Made by a program: the position numbers and the translations under genes. A stretch of DNA of 64,000 bases from Pedobacter nanyangensis (GTDB taxonomy: Bacteria; Bacteroidota; Bacteroidia; Sphingobacteriales; Sphingobacteriaceae): NCBI RefSeq assembly GCF_003313505.1, contig NZ_QMHO01000009.1, positions 109,568 through 173,567 on the forward strand, given 5' to 3'. Positions 10,229 through 19,154 of the stretch are shown here, in pieces. Every line of letters begins with the position of its first letter. The first letter of the stretch is position 1. Under the pieces are notes generated by a model. The model saw only the letters and a list, made by a program, of their open reading frames with translations. It searched no databases and was not told where the DNA came from.

Positions 10229-11158
10229 ATGAAAAAATTATTGTTTTTACTTTTCATAGCCAGCCTAAATGTTGCCTGTAAAAAACTGGAGGACGTGTCT
10301 GAGCCAGCGTTTAGTGTCACCACTTCTAAAACCAGCTATAAAATTAACGAGAACGTTGATTTCACTTTTTCCGGGAATGCAGATATTGTTACTTTCTACT
10401 CCGGTGAAATTGGAAATGATTACGACCATGTTAACGGACGGATTATGCCATCCAATTTCCTGGCCAATTTCGAATCTCAAACCTTAGATGGCACCCAGCT
10501 TAACCAGGTAGGTGTTTATATCCTCAAAAACTATAAAAGCACTAATTCGCTAGCAGGCGTTTATGCCGCTGATACCATTGATATTTCGAGTAATTTTAGA
10601 TTTGCCAAGCCTTCAGACAACAGGGTATTTGTAAACAGTGGCTTTGGCGATATTTCCAAGTATCTGGACCTCAGCAAGCCCAGCACCATAAATATTGCCA
10701 TTAAACAAATCGTTCGTAATCAAAACGTTTACGGCACGGGCAACATCAACAGGGTTAAAGCCTTTAAATTGCTGGCTTCAAACGACGTACGAGAAACCAC
10801 GCTTTTCCAGCACACAAGCGCTAGTCAATGGGAATTGTTTTCGACGCCCAATAAAATGCCGGGCAGAGCGTTAGTAGAGGCTACTCAATTGACCCTCAGA
10901 AACGGATTTGGTGCCGCTTATGTTACAGAGTACACCGAAGATTGGGCCGTAAGCCAAGCAATTAACATTAGCCCATCAACCGATATGGGGCCTGACCTTG
11001 CCGTTGGAGTTAAAAGCGTAGCTGATAAAATGCCAAGGCTTTATCAAAAAGCGTACGCCAAAGCAGGCAAATATATGGTCACTTTTAAAGCTATTAACCA
11101 ATCTGTAAAAGGTAAAGCAACAATCATTAAACAAATCCCCATCAACATTGAAAACTAA
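10229..11158 (+). CDS. DUF5017-like surface lipoprotein (PUL1)
   Basis: A 309-residue lipoprotein: signal peptide ends LNVAC with Cys17, followed by KKLED, an export-type signal. The mature N-terminus carries a beta-sandwich start (SYKINENVDFTFSGNADIVTFYSGE) typical of what I recognise as DUF5017, found beside SusD in Bacteroidota. It likely acts as an accessory glycan-binding protein at the cell surface; binding has not been shown by anything in the sequence. A second protein with the same layout and the same position after SusD lies in PUL2 (33646-34545). Its last 11 bases overlap the next gene, implying translational coupling. Confidence 0.75.
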   Translation: MKKLLFLLFIASLNVACKKLEDVSEPAFSVTTSKTSYKINENVDFTFSGNADIVTFYSGEIGNDYDHVNGRIMPSNFLANFESQTLDGTQLNQVGVYILKNYKSTNSLAGVYAADTIDISSNFRFAKPSDNRVFVNSGFGDISKYLDLSKPSTINIAIKQIVRNQNVYGTGNINRVKAFKLLASNDVRETTLFQHTSASQWELFSTPNKMPGRALVEATQLTLRNGFGAAYVTEYTEDWAVSQAINISPSTDMGPDLAVGVKSVADKMPRLYQKAYAKAGKYMVTFKAINQSVKGKATIIKQIPINIEN

Positions 11159-12311
11159 TCAAATTATACGCAAAGGCATATTTGCCGGTCTATCGTTTTT
11201 AGCCCTATTTACCCCAGCTACCTTTGCACAAAAAGTACCCGGAACAATTGTGGCCTTTAAAGAATCTTCCAGTAAATCGTACGTAGGATCACCAAGTTTA
11301 TGTGTACTGCCCAATGGAAGTTATTTAGCCAGTCATGATTTTTTTGGCAAACAAACTACAGAAAACCAAAGCATAATTTACCGCTCAAATGATAAAGGAA
11401 AAACCTGGAAGCAAATTGCCCAACTTGAACAATTTTGGAGCGAGCTTTTTGTGCACAACAATGCGGTGTATTTTATTGGCCCAATTAAAGCCAACGGCGA
11501 TTTTGTCATCAGGAAATCCACAGATGGAGGCTATACCTGGACCAATCCTACCAATGAACATAACGGACTAATCTTAAAAGGAAAGTACCACTGTGCCCCT
11601 ACGCCTGTAGTTGCCCACCATGGCAGGCTATGGCGGGCTTTAGAAGATTCCAGTACTCCAAAAAAATGGCCTAGCCTATACCGGACAATGGTCATTTCCA
11701 TCCCTGCCGATGCTAATTTGCTGGAGGCCAAAAACTGGACAGCCACCAACAGATTGGAGCATGACAGTACGGCACTTAACCAGCAGTTTTTAGGTTGGCT
11801 GGAAGGCAACGTGGTAATTGGACCAAACAACGAAATACTAAACATTTTAAGGGTACATACGCTAGATCAGCACCAGGAATATGCGGCCATTGCCAGGGTA
11901 AGTGACGATGGAAAAAGCATTTCGTTTAACCCAAAACAAGATTTTATTGACATGCCCGGTGGTAGCAAGAAATTCACCATTAAATACGATCAAAAATCAG
12001 GCAAGTATTGGAGCCTGGTGAACTACGTGCCCGCACAATATCAAGGTATTATGCAGCTTGACCGTATTCGAAACACCCTTGCTTTATGCTCGTCAAGCAA
12101 CTTAAAGGATTGGACCGTAAACCACATTGTTTTGCGTAATGACGACTATAAGCACCACGGTTTTCAGTACATCAATTGGTTAATAGATGGCCACGACATC
12201 ATTGCCCTATCCAGAACCGCATTTAATGATGGTTTAAGTGGTGCCGCTGATTATCACAATAGCAATTACATGACTTTCCATCGCATTAAAAAATTTAGAA
12301 AGCTCAAATAA
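11148..12311 (+). CDS. Sialidase-fold (Asp-box) secreted exoglycosidase, paralogue 3 (TTG start)
   Basis: Third member of the local sialidase-fold family, 387 residues. No ATG lies between the upstream in-frame stop (TAA at 11106-11108) and the signal peptide, so the start must be the TTG at 11148, which gives a convincing signal peptide ending ATFAQ. The start lies inside the end of the preceding gene (11-base overlap). Asp boxes SNDKGKTW (about residues 79-86) and STDGGYTW (about 124-131) are followed by HCAPTPVVAHHGRLWRALED, GWLEGN and MPGGSKKF. It is more diverged than the other two, lacks the T9SS module and has HCAPTP where they have HGAPTP. Function is probably removal of a terminal sugar; substrate unknown. 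Confidence 0.75.
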   Translation: MKTNQIIRKGIFAGLSFLALFTPATFAQKVPGTIVAFKESSSKSYVGSPSLCVLPNGSYLASHDFFGKQTTENQSIIYRSNDKGKTWKQIAQLEQFWSELFVHNNAVYFIGPIKANGDFVIRKSTDGGYTWTNPTNEHNGLILKGKYHCAPTPVVAHHGRLWRALEDSSTPKKWPSLYRTMVISIPADANLLEAKNWTATNRLEHDSTALNQQFLGWLEGNVVIGPNNEILNILRVHTLDQHQEYAAIARVSDDGKSISFNPKQDFIDMPGGSKKFTIKYDQKSGKYWSLVNYVPAQYQGIMQLDRIRNTLALCSSSNLKDWTVNHIVLRNDDYKHHGFQYINWLIDGHDIIALSRTAFNDGLSGAADYHNSNYMTFHRIKKFRKLK

Positions 12312-12348
12312 GCCCCCTTTCGTTCATCCAAACCTTACGACAAAGCAA

Positions 12349-13764
12349 ATGAAAAAAATCGTTATTGCAGCACTTTCCATATTTACGTTAGGCTATCCAA
12401 TATCCTTACTTGCCAATTTAAAGCTCCCTTCGATATTTAATGATGGCATGGTACTACAGCGGGAAAGCTCAGCGGCTATTTGGGGCTTAGCTTCGGCCAA
12501 TACAAAGGTTGAGATACTTACTTCCTGGAACAATAACACATACACCACCTATAGTGATAAGCAAGGGGCCTGGAAAATTAACGTGGCTACTCCAAAAGCT
12601 GGTGGCCCCTATCAATTGCTGATCAAAGATGACCAATCAAAAATAACGCTTGGCAACGTGCTTATCGGCGAAGTTTGGCTTGCGTCAGGCCAATCCAATA
12701 TGGCTATGCCTATGAAAGGTTTATCAGCAAAAGAGCCCGTATTACATAGCGATAGTATCCTTGCCGCCGCTACCAACAACCAGATCAGGTTTTTTATTGC
12801 TCCCCAAACCTCGTGGGCACAACCTATGCAAGAATACAGGCAAACAAAATGGCAAACTGCCAATCCAACTACGGTCAAAAATTTCAGTGCCGTGGCCTAT
12901 ACATTTGCTAGTGAGCTACAGCAAAAACTAAAAATTCCGGTGGGAATTATCCAGGTAGCTTGGGGAGGGACATTCATCCAATCGTGGATGAGCGCAAAAA
13001 GCCTAGAAGCATTTCCAGAAGTGAAACTACTCCCAGAAAATGATGTAGCTTTTGAAGACAAAAATACGCCTGCCGGGCTATTTAATGGCATGATTAGTCC
13101 GTTGATCGGTTATGGAATCAAAGGTGCTATTTGGTATCAGGGCGAGCAAAATGTACGCGATCCCAAATTATATGCCAGGCTTTTTCCTTTAATGGTAAAG
13201 GACTGGCGCAGCCTATGGGGGCAAAACTTCGCTTTTTATTACGCACAAATTGCCCCGTGGGACTATAAAAGTGCCAATCAGAAGGCCGCTTGGCTACGTG
13301 AAGTACAATTGAATAGCTTAAAGGAAATTCCAAATGCGGGTATGGCGGTACTCACCGACATTGGAATGGAAAATACGATCCATCCGCCCGATAAACTAAC
13401 GGTGGGCCAACGCCTGTCTTATTTGGCTCTTCAGCAAACCTATGGGCAAACCAAAGTAAAAGCTCAGGGACCTGAATTTCATCACCTAAAAATAAAAGGT
13501 AGCCGATTGTTCTTAACCTTTAAGTTTGCCGATGGGCTATATCTTACTGAACCAGAAAACAATACCTTTGAAGTTGCTGGCGTTGATCAGGTTTTTTATC
13601 CTGCAACAGTAAGTGTTAGCAAGGGCAAAATGGTACTTAGTTCACCAAAAGTACCCAAGCCCATAGCTGCACGCTATGCCTACAAAGGCTGGGTTAAAGG
13701 CAATTTATACAATAAATACGGGCTTCCAGCTTCGTCATTCCGTACGGATAATTGGGATAAATAA
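12349..13764 (+). CDS. Sialate O-acetylesterase-type SGNH carbohydrate esterase
   Basis: Secreted esterase of the SASA type, 471 residues, predicted to remove O-acetyl groups from sugars. The signal peptide ends near LLANLKLPSIF, after which the usual start of this family (FNDGMVLQRE) appears. The nucleophile block is GEVWLASGQSNMAMP (serine in GQSN), a second block is GAIWYQGEQN, and the Asp/His block is DIGMENTIHPPDK. It is the last gene of PUL1, 37 bases after the third sialidase-fold gene, and is followed by a terminator hairpin. Members of this family also deacetylate plant polysaccharides, so sialic acid is only one possible substrate. Confidence 0.88.
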   Translation: MKKIVIAALSIFTLGYPISLLANLKLPSIFNDGMVLQRESSAAIWGLASANTKVEILTSWNNNTYTTYSDKQGAWKINVATPKAGGPYQLLIKDDQSKITLGNVLIGEVWLASGQSNMAMPMKGLSAKEPVLHSDSILAAATNNQIRFFIAPQTSWAQPMQEYRQTKWQTANPTTVKNFSAVAYTFASELQQKLKIPVGIIQVAWGGTFIQSWMSAKSLEAFPEVKLLPENDVAFEDKNTPAGLFNGMISPLIGYGIKGAIWYQGEQNVRDPKLYARLFPLMVKDWRSLWGQNFAFYYAQIAPWDYKSANQKAAWLREVQLNSLKEIPNAGMAVLTDIGMENTIHPPDKLTVGQRLSYLALQQTYGQTKVKAQGPEFHHLKIKGSRLFLTFKFADGLYLTEPENNTFEVAGVDQVFYPATVSVSKGKMVLSSPKVPKPIAARYAYKGWVKGNLYNKYGLPASSFRTDNWDK

Positions 13765-13814
13765 GTGGAGTTTTATACCATTGGGCAACAACTTTAAGTG
13801 GCATTTTTTAATGA

Positions 13815-13844
13815 AAAATGGCTGGTTTATTAGCCAGCCATTTT
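13815..13844. terminator. Bidirectional rho-independent terminator between PUL1 and ppsA
   Basis: A perfect 11-base-pair stem (AAAATGGCTGG / CCAGCCATTTT) with an 8-base loop. The A-run on the left and T-run on the right mean it reads as a hairpin plus U-tract on both strands. It lies between two convergent gene ends (13764 and 13889), the expected place for a shared terminator. Confidence 0.85.
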
Positions 13845-13888
13845 GTTGAAACAGGTTTTTAATCCGTTATTAAATAGGTTTATACCTT

Positions 13889-16336
13889 TTATATTTCTAC
13901 CACATCGGCCATTAATTTATCTTCTATTTCTTTGATTGCTTTTACGGTCTTCATAAATGAATCTGGCGTAACGGAAATCGAATCTATCCCTTCTTCCACC
14001 AAAAACTGCGCAAAGTCTGGATAATCAGATGGTCCCTGTCCGCAGATACCTACCTTTACGCCCGCTTTCTTTGCCGACCTGATCAGGTTAGATATCATCA
14101 GTTTTACGGCATCGTTACGTTCGTTATAAAGACCTGCCACTAGGGACGAGTCTCTATCTAAGCCTAGCACCAATTGGGTTAAATCGTTTGAACCGATAGA
14201 AAAGCCATCAATGTGCTGGGCAAATTGATCGGCCAAAATTACGTTCGAAGGTACTTCGGCCATGAGATAAACTTCCAATCCATTATGGCCACGTTTTAGG
14301 CCAAATTGCTCCATCACCCCATAAACTTGCGAAAGTTCACCAACGGTTCGGCAAAAAGGAATCATGACTACTACATTGCTTAACCCCATGGTTTCGCGCA
14401 CCTTTTTGATGGCCCTACATTCCATCCCGAAGGCTTCTTGGTAAGCTTCTGAATAGTATCTTGAGGCTCCTCTCCAACCAATCATCGGGTTTTCTTCGCC
14501 AGGTTCGAAATATTTACCTCCTGGCATATTATAATACTCATTGGTTTTAAAATCCGAGAAACGTACAATCACTTTGTTTGGGTAATAAGCCGCAGCAATT
14601 TTGGCAATACCATACGAAAGCTTTTCGATAAAATAGGTTTCTTCGTCCTTATAGCCAGAAATAAGCGTTTGCACGTAATTGCTCAACTCCTGATCATTCA
14701 GCATTTGGTGTTTCAACAATGCCATTGGATGAATTTTAATATAGTTGTTGATGATAAACTCCTCTCTGGCAAGGCCAACGCCTTTAGCTGGATAACTTGC
14801 ATAGCGGAACGCAATGTCCGGCGATCCTATGTTCATCATCACAGGTACTGTAATTTCTGGCAGGTTGGAGAGCTCGTGTTCGCTTTTGGTGAAGGCAATT
14901 TGGCCTTTGTAAACCATCCCTGTTTCTCCCTCTGCACAAGAAACCGTAATTTCGTCGCCAGTAACCAAGGTTTCTGTTGCTCCATCGCAGCCCACCACTG
15001 CTGGCACGCCCAACTCTCTGGCTACAATGGCCGCATGACAGGTTCTGCCGCCTTTATTGGTAATGATTGCCGAGGCTTTTTTCATGATCGGCTCCCAGTC
15101 GGGATCTGTCATTTCAGCAACCATAATATCGCCAGGCAGAAAATCAATTTCATGGATATTTTGCTTTTCTACTCCTTTAAGGTTACGAACCCTGCCCGAA
15201 GCAATTTTATCCCCTACAGCAATTCCCTTAAGCAATACCTTGTCTGATCGGCTATCATCGCAAATCTCATATTCAGTAATGCTGTTGGAAGTTTTCAAAG
15301 AGTGAATGGTTTCTGGTCTGGCCTGCACGATATAAAGTTGGCCACTCAATCCATCTACCGCCCATTCCACATCCATGGGGCACCATTTACCTTTAAGCTT
15401 TGTATAATAATCTTCGATAATCATTACCCAATTGGCCAGCAATAGGATTTGTTCATCATTCAAACAGAATTTTCCAGCTTCTTTTTCAGGAGTAGCGATC
15501 ACTTCAACGGTTTGGCCTTTTTGCACTCCATAGATCATCATCTGCTGTTTTTTGCCCAATTTTTTCTCTACGATAGACGCAAATCCCTTTTTTAACAGCG
15601 GTTTGTGTACAATAAATTCATCGGGATTAATGGTACCTTGCACAATCATCTCCCCTAAACCGTAGGAACCGTTGATGATCACGGCATCTTTAAATCCGCT
15701 TTCGGTATCAATAGAAAAAGCAACTCCAGAAACGCCAAGATCAGACCTGACCATTTGTTGTACACACACGGAAAGGCCGATATTGAAATGTCCAAAATCA
15801 AAGGCTTCCCTGTAGCTGATCGCCCTGTCGGTGAACAGGGAAGCAAAACAGTTTTTGATTGCTGACAGTAGATTTTGCTGTCCCCTGATATTTAAGTAGG
15901 TATCTTGTTGTCCGGCAAAAGAAGCATCTGGGAGGTCTTCTGCCGTAGCCGATGAACGTACCGCTACGCCCAAATTATCGATATTTTCCTTGCCAATTAG
16001 CTTTTCATAAGCCTCCAAGATTTCCCGCTCCATTTCCTGGGAGAACACGCCATTTTGGATCAATTCCCTGATTTGCCGGCCACAGCTGCCCAGCACTTGC
16101 AGATTTTCGATATCGGCGCCTTCTAAAATCTCCCTGATTTGCTGGGCTAACTGGTTATCACTGATGAACTGGTAATAGGAATAGCTGGTTAGAATAAAGC
16201 CGTTCGGTATTTTAACGCCTAGCGGTGTAAGTTGCTGCAGCATTTCTCCTAAGGAGGCATTTTTTCCCCCAACCTGATCAATATCTCCTATTGAGGCTTC
16301 GATCAGTTCCATTGTAAATCTATTTCTGTTCATCAT
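13889..16336 (-). CDS. ppsA: Phosphoenolpyruvate synthase
   Basis: Converts pyruvate, ATP and water to phosphoenolpyruvate, AMP and phosphate, the gluconeogenic entry step from pyruvate (and lactate). The protein of 815 residues has the full layout: N-terminal ATP-grasp domain (GGKNASLGEM near 23-32, RSSATAEDLPDASFAGQQ near 127-144), swivelling phosphohistidine domain with catalytic His434 in GGRTCHAAIVAREL, and a C-terminal PEP-binding barrel with GICGQGPSDYPDF. It is a cytoplasmic enzyme with no signal peptide. Two tandem Met codons make the exact start uncertain by one residue. It is divergent from the AraC gene with about 126 bases between, so that regulator may control it. Confidence 0.95.
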   Translation of the reverse strand: MMNRNRFTMELIEASIGDIDQVGGKNASLGEMLQQLTPLGVKIPNGFILTSYSYYQFISDNQLAQQIREILEGADIENLQVLGSCGRQIRELIQNGVFSQEMEREILEAYEKLIGKENIDNLGVAVRSSATAEDLPDASFAGQQDTYLNIRGQQNLLSAIKNCFASLFTDRAISYREAFDFGHFNIGLSVCVQQMVRSDLGVSGVAFSIDTESGFKDAVIINGSYGLGEMIVQGTINPDEFIVHKPLLKKGFASIVEKKLGKKQQMMIYGVQKGQTVEVIATPEKEAGKFCLNDEQILLLANWVMIIEDYYTKLKGKWCPMDVEWAVDGLSGQLYIVQARPETIHSLKTSNSITEYEICDDSRSDKVLLKGIAVGDKIASGRVRNLKGVEKQNIHEIDFLPGDIMVAEMTDPDWEPIMKKASAIITNKGGRTCHAAIVARELGVPAVVGCDGATETLVTGDEITVSCAEGETGMVYKGQIAFTKSEHELSNLPEITVPVMMNIGSPDIAFRYASYPAKGVGLAREEFIINNYIKIHPMALLKHQMLNDQELSNYVQTLISGYKDEETYFIEKLSYGIAKIAAAYYPNKVIVRFSDFKTNEYYNMPGGKYFEPGEENPMIGWRGASRYYSEAYQEAFGMECRAIKKVRETMGLSNVVVMIPFCRTVGELSQVYGVMEQFGLKRGHNGLEVYLMAEVPSNVILADQFAQHIDGFSIGSNDLTQLVLGLDRDSSLVAGLYNERNDAVKLMISNLIRSAKKAGVKVGICGQGPSDYPDFAQFLVEEGIDSISVTPDSFMKTVKAIKEIEDKLMADVVEI

Positions 16337-16462
16337 TTTTAAAATTTAAAGCTAAGGTAGAGAGCTTTACAGCAATTAACTTGTTAAATATTAAGACAAA
16401 CTAATATTATATTAATAACTTTATATAAATTTTAGCAAATTGTTATTCATATTGTACAAATA

Positions 16463-17353
16463 ATGGACTACTTCGGGCAGCATATCAAAGTAAAAGGATC
16501 TACTTTCACCTTGGCAACGGCCGAAGTATATCATGCGTTGAACAGTTTCCATACCCATCAAGAGGTGGAACTGCTACATATATATTCGGGAGAAGGGACT
16601 TTTTCGATAGACGACCAATCTAAAAGGATTTCTTCAGGTACCATGATCTTAATTGGCTCCAATGTACCCCACATGCTCAAGTTTGAAATCAACCGCTACT
16701 ATGACTATGCAATGAAGCATGGAAAAACTCCGATCCCTTTGCGGCTACACACTCTTCATTTCAATTTGAATAAATTGGGAAACGATTTTCTATCGCTACC
16801 GGAAAACGCGATGCTCATTAACCTGTTGACAGAAGCTAAAAAAGGAATAATAATTAGTGAGCAAACCAAGCCACAGGTAATCCAATATTTTAACCAATTA
16901 GAAACTTGCCCTAATTACAACCAGCTTCCTCTATTACTGCAATTGTTGAATGAGATTGCCGAAAGTGAAGCACCTACCCATTCACCAAAGCAACCTTCTG
17001 GAAAAAACCAAAAGCCTTTCAAGAAAATAGATGAAACTCGGCTCACCATGATTTACCTGTACACCATGGACAATTTTTATAAGGAAATTAAGCTCAAAGA
17101 CATTGCTGCCATTGTGCACATGGTACCCAATGCCTTTTGCCATTATTTTAGGTCGCGTACCGGCAGGAGCTATTTCGATTTTTTAATAGAAGTTCGGATA
17201 GAACATGCCTGCAAGTTGCTTAGGGAGGGCAATGATAGCGTAACTTCCATCTGTACAGAATCGGGCTTTAGCAATCTGTCCAACTTTAACAGATATTTTA
17301 AGTTGCAAACGGGAAAGCCTCCCCTAGCCTACAGACAGGAGCAGCGCAAATAA
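16463..17353 (+). CDS. AraC-family transcriptional regulator
   Basis: A 296-residue regulator. The N-terminal half (about 1-130) has a cupin-type sensor layout (HTHQEVELLHIYSGEGTF, then SSGTMILIGSNVPHML), which suggests binding of a small ligand. A polar basic linker (about 170-190) leads to a double helix-turn-helix domain (about 196-294) with IKLKDIAAIVHMVPNAFCHYF as the first HTH and the family signature SVTSICTESGFSNLSNFNRYFK at the end. It is divergent from ppsA across an AT-rich interval, making ppsA and itself the likely targets; regulation of the flanking PULs is also possible. Ligand unknown. Confidence 0.92.
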   Translation: MDYFGQHIKVKGSTFTLATAEVYHALNSFHTHQEVELLHIYSGEGTFSIDDQSKRISSGTMILIGSNVPHMLKFEINRYYDYAMKHGKTPIPLRLHTLHFNLNKLGNDFLSLPENAMLINLLTEAKKGIIISEQTKPQVIQYFNQLETCPNYNQLPLLLQLLNEIAESEAPTHSPKQPSGKNQKPFKKIDETRLTMIYLYTMDNFYKEIKLKDIAAIVHMVPNAFCHYFRSRTGRSYFDFLIEVRIEHACKLLREGNDSVTSICTESGFSNLSNFNRYFKLQTGKPPLAYRQEQRK

Positions 17354-17401
17354 CTGATGCCAGGCCGCCACCTAAACCCACGAACTGTGCTAGCGTTCCA
17401 C

Positions 17402-17434
17402 AAAAAATCCCGATCGTTAGGAACAACCGGGATT
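17402..17434 (-). terminator. Rho-independent terminator of the PUL2 operon
   Basis: Read on the minus strand this is AATCCCG, a 15-base loop, CGGGATT, then TTTTG directly after the stem, forming a T-run with the last stem bases. It lies 42 bases past the stop of the symporter gene at 17476 and would end the long minus-strand operon. On the plus strand the hairpin has no T-run, so it does not serve the AraC gene as a canonical terminator. Confidence 0.75.
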
Positions 17435-17475
17435 ATGGGCAAGCCCTATGGGTGTGTTAAAAGATTTGAAATGGC

Positions 17476-19152
17476 TTAGCTCATCGCTTTGCGTTTTGCG
17501 GCCCTCCATGGAATAATGGCGCCTAACATCACGGCAACAGCAATAGAGATCACCATCGTATTTCCTTTGGCGGTAATAAAGGCCAAAATCAACAGCAATA
17601 CCGACATAAACAACAGTGAAAAGCTGATCATTTTTAGCCCAAAAACATTCTGCTTTTTGATCTGTAGCGCCTCTTCTTCATCAACCACTAAAGCTTGTTG
17701 CTTTTTCTCTTCCTTAAATGCTAAATAGTCTTGGTAATCTTTGCTTACGCCCGCCTTTTTGCGCATCATGATTTCGTAAACCAACAGCATGAAGAAAGGC
17801 AACAATACGCCTAACAGCATTTCGCTGGCCCTCGACAGTTTATAATCGTTGGTTAATGGCAAGATGATTTTAAAGAGCAAATTGACCGAGAGGGAAATGA
17901 GGGTAATGTAAATGGTGGCCTTTCCAGATAGCTTTTTTGAAAATAAGGCCCATATTGGCGGCAACAGCAATGGGCCACCTGTAATGGCGCCTACACTTAA
18001 GGTAAACTCTACAATACCGCCAATGTAAGGTACAATCAGGGCAATCAAGATCATGAAGATCCCAAAAAACCATGAGGACGCTCGAGCAACGAACATCAGC
18101 TTTTTATCATCAGCATGTGGATTGATGGTGCTTTTATAAATATCGTTGGTAAACACTGCCGACACTACGTTGAGTGCCGTATTGGCCGAGGCAGAAGTGG
18201 AGAAATACATGCCCGTGAGCATTAAGCCCAACAGGCCCGTGGGGAGTACTTGTTTACACACCATAATATAGGCATTTTCGGCATCTAAACCTGAAAGCGA
18301 GGGGTTAATGACACGATAGGCCATAGGCGGCAGCATCCAAAGGATAGGACTTAGGATATATAAGCCCGCAAACAGATAGGCTACTTTTGAGGCGCTTTTG
18401 GGCGAATCAACACTGGTGTAACGCTGTACAAAAGTCCAGTTACCGCCAATATAAAAAATGTGATAAACGGCAAAGGCGAAGATAAATCCCCAGGTATATT
18501 CTCCGTGTACGAGGTTAAAGAAGTCGTCGGGAGCTTTATCTAAAAAACCTTGAATGCCATCTACTTCATTAGAAACCAAAGGGAGAATGATGAGCACCGC
18601 AGCAGTAAGTACCACAAATTGCAGGATATCGGTCACCATTACGGCCCATAAGCCTCCAATAGCGGTATAGGAAATCATTAAAATACCCAGCACTACCGTT
18701 ACTGGCGTTAAAGGATAGCCCAACGACGCAGAAACCAATTTAGCAACAGAATACAAAACAGAGCCCTTGATAAATACGGAAACGAGGGTAAAAATATAAA
18801 TGTAGCTTTTTTGCACACTGCTGCCCAAGCGCATTTTAATGAACTCGGCCGCGGTAAGGTTGCCCGTGGCTTTCCACTTGGGCGCTAAATAAAAGCCTGT
18901 AATTAAGGCGCCAATGCACATGGTCCATTGAATGGTGATGGCAACCCACCCGTGCTGATAGGCGATAGCGCCCCAAACCACAAAGGTACCCGCAGAGAAA
19001 AAGCTCATGAACAGCGATAAACCTCCAATAAACCAAGGAACAGATTCGCCCCCGGCAAAGAAAGATTTTAAATTTCTACCTGTTTTCGAAAAGCTGATGC
19101 CCACCAGCATAATGAAAACCGAAAAAACGACAACTACGACGGTATCTATCAT
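17476..19152 (-). CDS. Sodium:solute symporter (SSS family)
   Basis: Inner-membrane Na+-coupled transporter with about 13-14 hydrophobic helices over 558 residues. The frame extends to a GTG at 19179, but the ATG at 19152 lies 2 bases after the stop of the FAD oxidoreductase gene and begins right before the first helix (MIDTVVVVVFSVFIMLVG), so it is preferred. Family features include FFAGGESVPWFIGGLSLFMS at the first transmembrane pair and YFSTSASANTALNVVSA in a later helix. A cytoplasmic hydrophilic loop rich in Lys/Glu (EEKKQQALVVDEEEA) precedes the last helices. As final gene of PUL2 it probably imports the monosaccharide released in the periplasm. Some relatives carry sialic acid or other sugars, but specificity cannot be read here. 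Confidence 0.92.
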   Translation of the reverse strand: MIDTVVVVVFSVFIMLVGISFSKTGRNLKSFFAGGESVPWFIGGLSLFMSFFSAGTFVVWGAIAYQHGWVAITIQWTMCIGALITGFYLAPKWKATGNLTAAEFIKMRLGSSVQKSYIYIFTLVSVFIKGSVLYSVAKLVSASLGYPLTPVTVVLGILMISYTAIGGLWAVMVTDILQFVVLTAAVLIILPLVSNEVDGIQGFLDKAPDDFFNLVHGEYTWGFIFAFAVYHIFYIGGNWTFVQRYTSVDSPKSASKVAYLFAGLYILSPILWMLPPMAYRVINPSLSGLDAENAYIMVCKQVLPTGLLGLMLTGMYFSTSASANTALNVVSAVFTNDIYKSTINPHADDKKLMFVARASSWFFGIFMILIALIVPYIGGIVEFTLSVGAITGGPLLLPPIWALFSKKLSGKATIYITLISLSVNLLFKIILPLTNDYKLSRASEMLLGVLLPFFMLLVYEIMMRKKAGVSKDYQDYLAFKEEKKQQALVVDEEEALQIKKQNVFGLKMISFSLLFMSVLLLILAFITAKGNTMVISIAVAVMLGAIIPWRAAKRKAMS

Positions 19153-19154
19153 GT

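Noticed and set aside
14669..15247. A 192-codon open frame on the + strand inside ppsA
   Set aside because: It is antisense to a certain gene, lacks protein-like composition (many Cys/His runs) and has no recognisable domain.
17354..17475. Possible terminator for the AraC gene
   Set aside because: The only strong hairpin has its T-run on the minus strand, so it serves the PUL2 operon; no separate plus-strand terminator is evident.
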